Shown here: positions 59,593-64,000 of the stretch, in pieces
Position numbering within the stretch: the first letter of the stretch is position 1
How the letters are laid out: each line of letters opens with the position of its first letter
The notes under the pieces: generated by a model
Told to the model about the DNA's origin: nothing
The model's input: the letters and a program-made list of their open reading frames with translations, nothing else
Database searches by the model: none
Assembly: GCA_002633005.1 (NCBI GenBank)
Contig: NMRA01000097.1
Coordinates: forward strand, 713,230 to 777,229
Direction: 5' to 3'
DNA length: 64,000 nt
Source of the DNA: Phoronis australis
Lineage: Eukaryota; Phoronida; Phoronidae
Program-made: the position numbers and the translations under genes

Positions 59593-61119
59593 TTCGTGGC
59601 AGTAGATTTTAGCGAGATCCTAGAGTTACTGAACCCTACCATGAACTGCATCTTGAAGTCACGCAATGGAATGCCTAATTCACTGGTACACGTAACTACA
59701 CAAACACAATCGGTCAATCTATGAAAGATACTGGCAATGAGTGGGAAAGTGCTTTCGATCAGCTCAAAGGTGGAATCGAACTCACGATCCGAGTCAGCGA
59801 TCGCAGTGCGACACTTTGGAGGAAACCGCAAGTCTGCACTAATTGAGCGTATTCAACTGACAACGTCACCGTCCTCGATTTCAGCAATTTGCCGTACAGA
59901 CAACGGCGAGAATCAACTGGCGAATTGTAACAGAATCGTAAAAACACAACGGATTTTGTTGATTTTTTGTTCTTTTCAAAGCTAATAACTTCAAGTAGTC
60001 AATTTCATGAAAAGATCATCACAAATAAATTTTTGTCGACCCTAACGCCCAATATTATCTTGAACTCATTTTTGTAGTCATGCCTGTCTCGTATTGAAGT
60101 GTTACATTCACGTGCATTACATATCTGCCTGGGCTCACTGAAGCCGTTCATATTGGATCAAACACATGATTCAATATTTTACAACCTCTCAGAATTGTTC
60201 CCCGGCATAATTAGGGGATCGTCCTCATTTTTACTGCCTCAGAGTTTACTGAGACAATACAGAAAGGTTCCGTCATCTGGAGCTCACCAAGTGCAACCAG
60301 TTGCCGGATAATCAACCCAATTTTTGTATCAGTGAGCGGTGCGGATGACGATTTGAGGTGTGTCTACGATCTTCTAAGTCTCCTTCCCTCGCGACACTAT
60401 CACGCCCGTGACTTCTGCTAGGTACTCTACCAATAACTGTCCATTTAGGTACACCAAAAAGGGGTCCTGAGTGTTCCAAATTTGCGAGTTTTGAAAAACC
60501 TAGTTTCGTGTGAACTCTTAGTTTTTGATAAATTTGCCCTGTTCCTTAGAAACAGGTTTTCTTGGTACTTTTTATTAAGTTTTTTGTCAACATTTTTTTC
60601 TCAAAAGGGAAATATTTGAGTGGTATTCTGCATAACAACGAAAGAGGTATCATAACCGTTTCACAAGAGAGGATTATGGTCGATAAACAAATCACTCTAG
60701 GCCGTCGCCGTGGGAGCTAGCACTTTCGTGTCCAAATACCCACGAGGCTTTTTATTAATTAGGCTTGCATCAACTCGTTTCAGCAACACAGTTTTAATCA
60801 AAACTAAAGTACGAGCTGGTGCAATTTTTAACCAAACTAGCTTCGAATGAATGAATGAATGACAGAATTACAATTCATTTTAAGGATGAGCTCAATTAAT
60901 TTCGTCCTAGATCGGCGGAGGTACATGTGCATGTGTTGAGTAAGTCGGCAATGCTGTATGTTAAGTACTCGAATAAGAGCAACACTAACGACAAAGAATT
61001 TTGATTTCATCTGTTCTTTAATATTCAGCACAGGATCACGATGAAGGGAAAACATGAGAGAACAACAGAAGGAAACATTAATGTCTTGGATGGAGCTCAA
61101 TAATCCTAGTACCTCGCTA
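59593..61119. other. no gene seen
   Basis: Short frames on both strands; none supported. Confidence 0.4.
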
Positions 61120-61183
61120 GAAAAGCAAGATCTCGCGAGATGCCGTGAGATATTGTCGTGTATTTTCAACGAGAGCACGTGAT
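61120..61183. repeat. dispersed repeat pair, copy 2
   Basis: See the matching landmarks at 59530-59592. The contained CTCGCGAGATGCCGTGAGA is partly palindromic. Confidence 0.5.
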
Positions 61184-62110
61184 TTTGGCTACTGAGATTT
61201 TTCTCACGGCGAGACAGCTATTGATCTCTACACCCTGATCGCTGACATCATGAAAAATAAGCCAAATTGTTCCACTGTCTGTTCAAGAACTGAGTAACAA
61301 AATGAAACCAGGGGCGCAACATTGGTTAAGTCTGTCTGAAACGGAATTTTAAGATAAACGCAAGGAAAAACAAAAATATTGACACTAGGGGACTGCGCAG
61401 TGGCCGGAGCTGTCCCAAATACACTGGTCAGTGACATTCTCCTCAATAGAACCCCATACCAAATAACATGCGAGAGAACCGCCGATATTGAGTCACAGGC
61501 AAATATCCAAATTACCACGAGGGACACCGCCGTGGTCTTCCATAATAACATATTATCTCAATTGCATAATGATCATCAAAGTCGTTTAGACAATAGAGAG
61601 GACGCCAAAAATGTACAAATGGCAGACAGAGAGGAGGACGCTGAACACAAATTCAAAATCATAAAGATATCCACTAGATGGTGCAGAATACGTCGAATAC
61701 GTCCGAAGGGGGGGGGGATTCCTTGTCGTTTTAATACACGTACATGTGGGTACCAATTTGCCAATAGTCATGTGAATCTGTAGGAACTGCGGAGATGCAG
61801 ATGCAAACGTATATAAATAAAATTGCCACTAGGGTGCACAAGTGTGGTCGGGTCGTCTGAAAGTGCTCTGCCGCCGCCCGGCTGATTCATGATGGAAACA
61901 TATGTCTGCAAAAGTTTTGAAAACCGTTTCCGATAAGCGAAAGCTTGTCACCTCAGGTGTTTCGCGCGTGTCTTGGAGCTACGGTACGCAACTGAGTTTT
62001 GTAAACCTTGTGCGAGCTTGTGATCATGTTGCGCAATGCAATCACTGTGTCAGACTGGCTGAGTCAATGCTGTTTTGATTTCATTACCCGTTTCTGGTCG
62101 TTACACACAC
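61184..62110. other. overlapping open frames on both strands, unresolved
   Basis: Plus 61379-61783 (134 codons) and minus 61228-61551 (107 codons) overlap. The minus product starts with a membrane-like segment (TTAVSLVVIWIFACDSISAV), and the sequence just upstream on that strand (61576-61764) encodes another hydrophobic stretch in a different frame before two stops. A decayed multi-span membrane protein is possible but not shown. Confidence 0.3.
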
Positions 62111-62187
62111 CATGGGGGCACTGGGGGGGGGGGGGCGCNCCCCCCCCCCCCCCCCCCCCCTATATTTTAGGCTGGGTGCGCGCATGC
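62111..62187 (-). mobile_element. MITE family C, collapsed copy with N
   Basis: CATGGGGGCACTGGGG at the left, GGCTGGGTGCGCGCATG at the right, exact 5-bp duplication CACAC on both sides. The middle is a G-run, a single N (62139) and a C-run, so the interior is deleted or unassembled. Confidence 0.75.
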
Positions 62188-62325
62188 ACACACATATATG
62201 TAGCTGAAAAGCTCCGGGGAGTGAAACGCGCCTTTGCTGAGAACGGTCAAAGTATTTGTTATTTCAGGTTTTAGGAACTGGTATTTTATAGAAACCTACT
62301 GAAAAGCTGTGTCTTGTGAGTAAAA

Positions 62326-62374
62326 CATGCCAGATTTACCAAATTGCCTCAGGCAATTTGGTAAATCTGGCATG
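62326..62374. repeat. perfect 24-bp inverted repeat with 1-nt loop
   Basis: CATGCCAGATTTACCAAATT and four more bases are mirrored exactly around one C at 62350. There is no mismatch over 24 pairs. No coding frame and no flanking element recognised. Confidence 0.9.
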
Positions 62375-63286
62375 CTACATTCGAATTCAAACTGCAATGT
62401 CTGCTTTCTATTGTTCGTCCATTCATACATCCTTTCAGACGACATAATATATAATGTAAATTGAGCAAATTACGTTTGCCCCCCCCCCCCCCCGAGAATG
62501 GCGGAGTTTGACCGAGTTAAACAACGCACTTCGGCTTCGTATTCAACGATTGAGATGACCCCCCGGCACTCATCACGATCTGGCGCTGCTTTTCTAAGTG
62601 TATAAATATATGACACTGAATTAGCGCCACAAGTATTTCATCGTGTTGTCGCACCGATAAACAGAGTCCAGTGCGCCAACACGTGCAGCGGGTGGAAGAC
62701 GTCCACATTGTTACCTAATAGATGTTTAGTTGATAGTCTCGTCTTGATGGGAAAACTATTAGCACAGCAGATACGGTTGAAAGCTCGAAGCGTCCAGATG
62801 ACCCGCTCATAATTCAGGGTTTATACAGGCCTCAGTACGCGTGCCGCGTGTTTCAAACAAAGTGACACCATCGACTGTTAGTTATACGAAATGTAAATTA
62901 CGAATAGGCTGCGACTCTGATTTTAAAATCGAAGAGACTGCACCTACAAGGTAAGTTCTCATCGAAAGCGCCGATATTTGTACAATGTCATACAGAAACA
63001 ATGCGATTTGTTATAGATCGTGACCCCGATCATTGTGCATGGTGACAGTGTTAAATGCATAACTCCAACCGTTGTCTTGTAAGGGCTTGATGATGGCCAA
63101 TGTACATGTATAGTACATGAATATCTTTCTCACTTATTTGAAGAACTATTTCTCAGTCGTTTAGCACAATCAATAAATAATGACAATTTAATATTTTCGT
63201 GGAACAAAAATCAACTTTTGTTGAGTAGCAATGACAAAGGAGTGGAGGCAAGTCGTAATGTGAATAACAGGTAAACAATCCTAAGT
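62375..63286. other. no gene seen
   Basis: Includes a poly-C run at about 62479-62493. Nothing else recognised. Confidence 0.45.
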
Positions 63287-63360
63287 CATGAGCGGCGCAG
63301 CACTGAAAAAGCGGTGAGCTATAACCCCCTCCACCCAGCCCCTATGGTGCGCCTCCACTG
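63287..63360 (-). mobile_element. MITE family A, reversed
   Basis: CATGAGCGGCGCAGCACTGA at the left, CTATGGTGCGCCTCCACTG at the right. Flanks TAAGT and TAAGC match at 4 of 5 positions. The poly-T block of the family reads as CTGAAAAAG, so this copy is in the opposite orientation. Confidence 0.85.
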
Positions 63361-64000
63361 TAAGCAAAGATATTAAATTATTTTTTATGTAAGTACGTTA
63401 GTTCTTCCGTCTCTGAATAAGTTGATTTTACTTATAACATACGTTAATTAATACAGTTTGCTAAATTAGCAACGTAAAAGTCTACTGTGAATATAAATTA
63501 ATCATGCTGGGCATTCGCGACGCATCTCGCCCAAAACCAAAATGTGATCCCACTTGAATAAAAACGCGTCAAACATGTTTCATGGAAACCATCCCACGTA
63601 CTATTCTCAAATAACCAGCTCGGAGCTGCACGCAAAGAAAGCCTGTGCAGAGTTACATCAACGCCAGGAATGGCACAACAACCAATTAGATCATTTTGCA
63701 AAATGTGATCGCTGTTAAATCAATGTTTGGCCATCCTGGACCACTTTTAAGACCCTTATCCTCCGTATTGAACGTTTTTAAAGTGTGTCCTTCTGAAGTT
63801 TAAAGTGCTGGGCAGTTGACGTTGCGTCGGTCATGCTGATAATGCTGTTGTGGAAGGGGGGTGACAGTGGTCACCCATCCGCAGGAAGGGGTGTGGGTAC
63901 ATAAACGCGTCACCACGGTCACGAATTTCTAACATGAGACACCAACCGCCTACTCTGCACTTATATATTCCCAACAAACGGGATTTGTTTACAACACGCC
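63361..64000. other. no gene seen
   Basis: No supported feature to the end of the window. Confidence 0.45.

Noticed and set aside
1-64000. CRISPR array, bacterial operon or prophage
   Set aside because: No regularly spaced direct repeats or dense uninterrupted genes; split exons with GT-AG introns show animal nuclear DNA.

Overview
The window is nuclear DNA of an invertebrate animal. Genes are split into short exons by GT-AG introns, no operon-like packing is seen, and the sequence is crowded with short transposons. The modules present (PAN/apple plus hemopexin-like, mucin-like receptor tyrosine phosphatase) and the transposon load suggest a marine invertebrate such as amphioxus, hemichordate, echinoderm or mollusc. 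The sequence alone does not fix the species.

Three spliced genes can be assembled by hand with consistent splice phases. (1) 11286-17056, plus strand: a complete 4-exon gene for a 334-residue secreted protein with a signal peptide, a PAN/apple-like cysteine module and a hemopexin-like repeat region. (2) 30506-41108, plus strand, 5' end not found: a receptor-type protein tyrosine phosphatase of at least 1125 residues. It has a large Ser/Thr-rich mucin-like exon, a SEA-like membrane-proximal module, one transmembrane helix, a basic juxtamembrane exon and one PTP domain. The PTP domain has WPH in place of [13 protein letters not shown] as P-loop, and an eroded substrate-recognition loop, so it is likely a pseudophosphatase or an altered enzyme. 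(3) 43691-45185, minus strand: the last two exons of a gene I do not recognise, convergent with the phosphatase. A fourth, weaker candidate is a 47-codon secreted cationic peptide (or signal-peptide first exon) on the minus strand at 22591-22734.

Most of the rest is intron or intergenic DNA with many non-autonomous elements. Family A (CATGGGCGGCGC termini) and family C (CATGCGCGCACCCAG termini) share terminal bases and 5-bp target duplications. Family B (CAGTGGCGGAT termini) resembles hAT-type MITEs. A further TIR family carries a tRNA-like promoter. There are several foldback palindromes, tRNA-derived SINE pieces, and one minus-strand LINE reverse-transcriptase tail (7845-8330). Nested insertions at 23967-24036 and 17567-17792 show the order of transposition.

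The assembly has one 389-base N gap (9746-10134) and four single Ns. The N at 42334 joins two nearly identical 266-bp segments, which looks like an unmerged contig overlap rather than biology.

Layout: 1-11 kb repeats and LINE relic; 11.3-17.1 kb PAN-hemopexin gene; 17-30 kb repeats with the small-peptide candidate; 30.5-41.1 kb receptor phosphatase; 42-45 kb MITEs, assembly duplication and the minus-strand gene; 45-64 kb no gene I can support, only scattered repeats.
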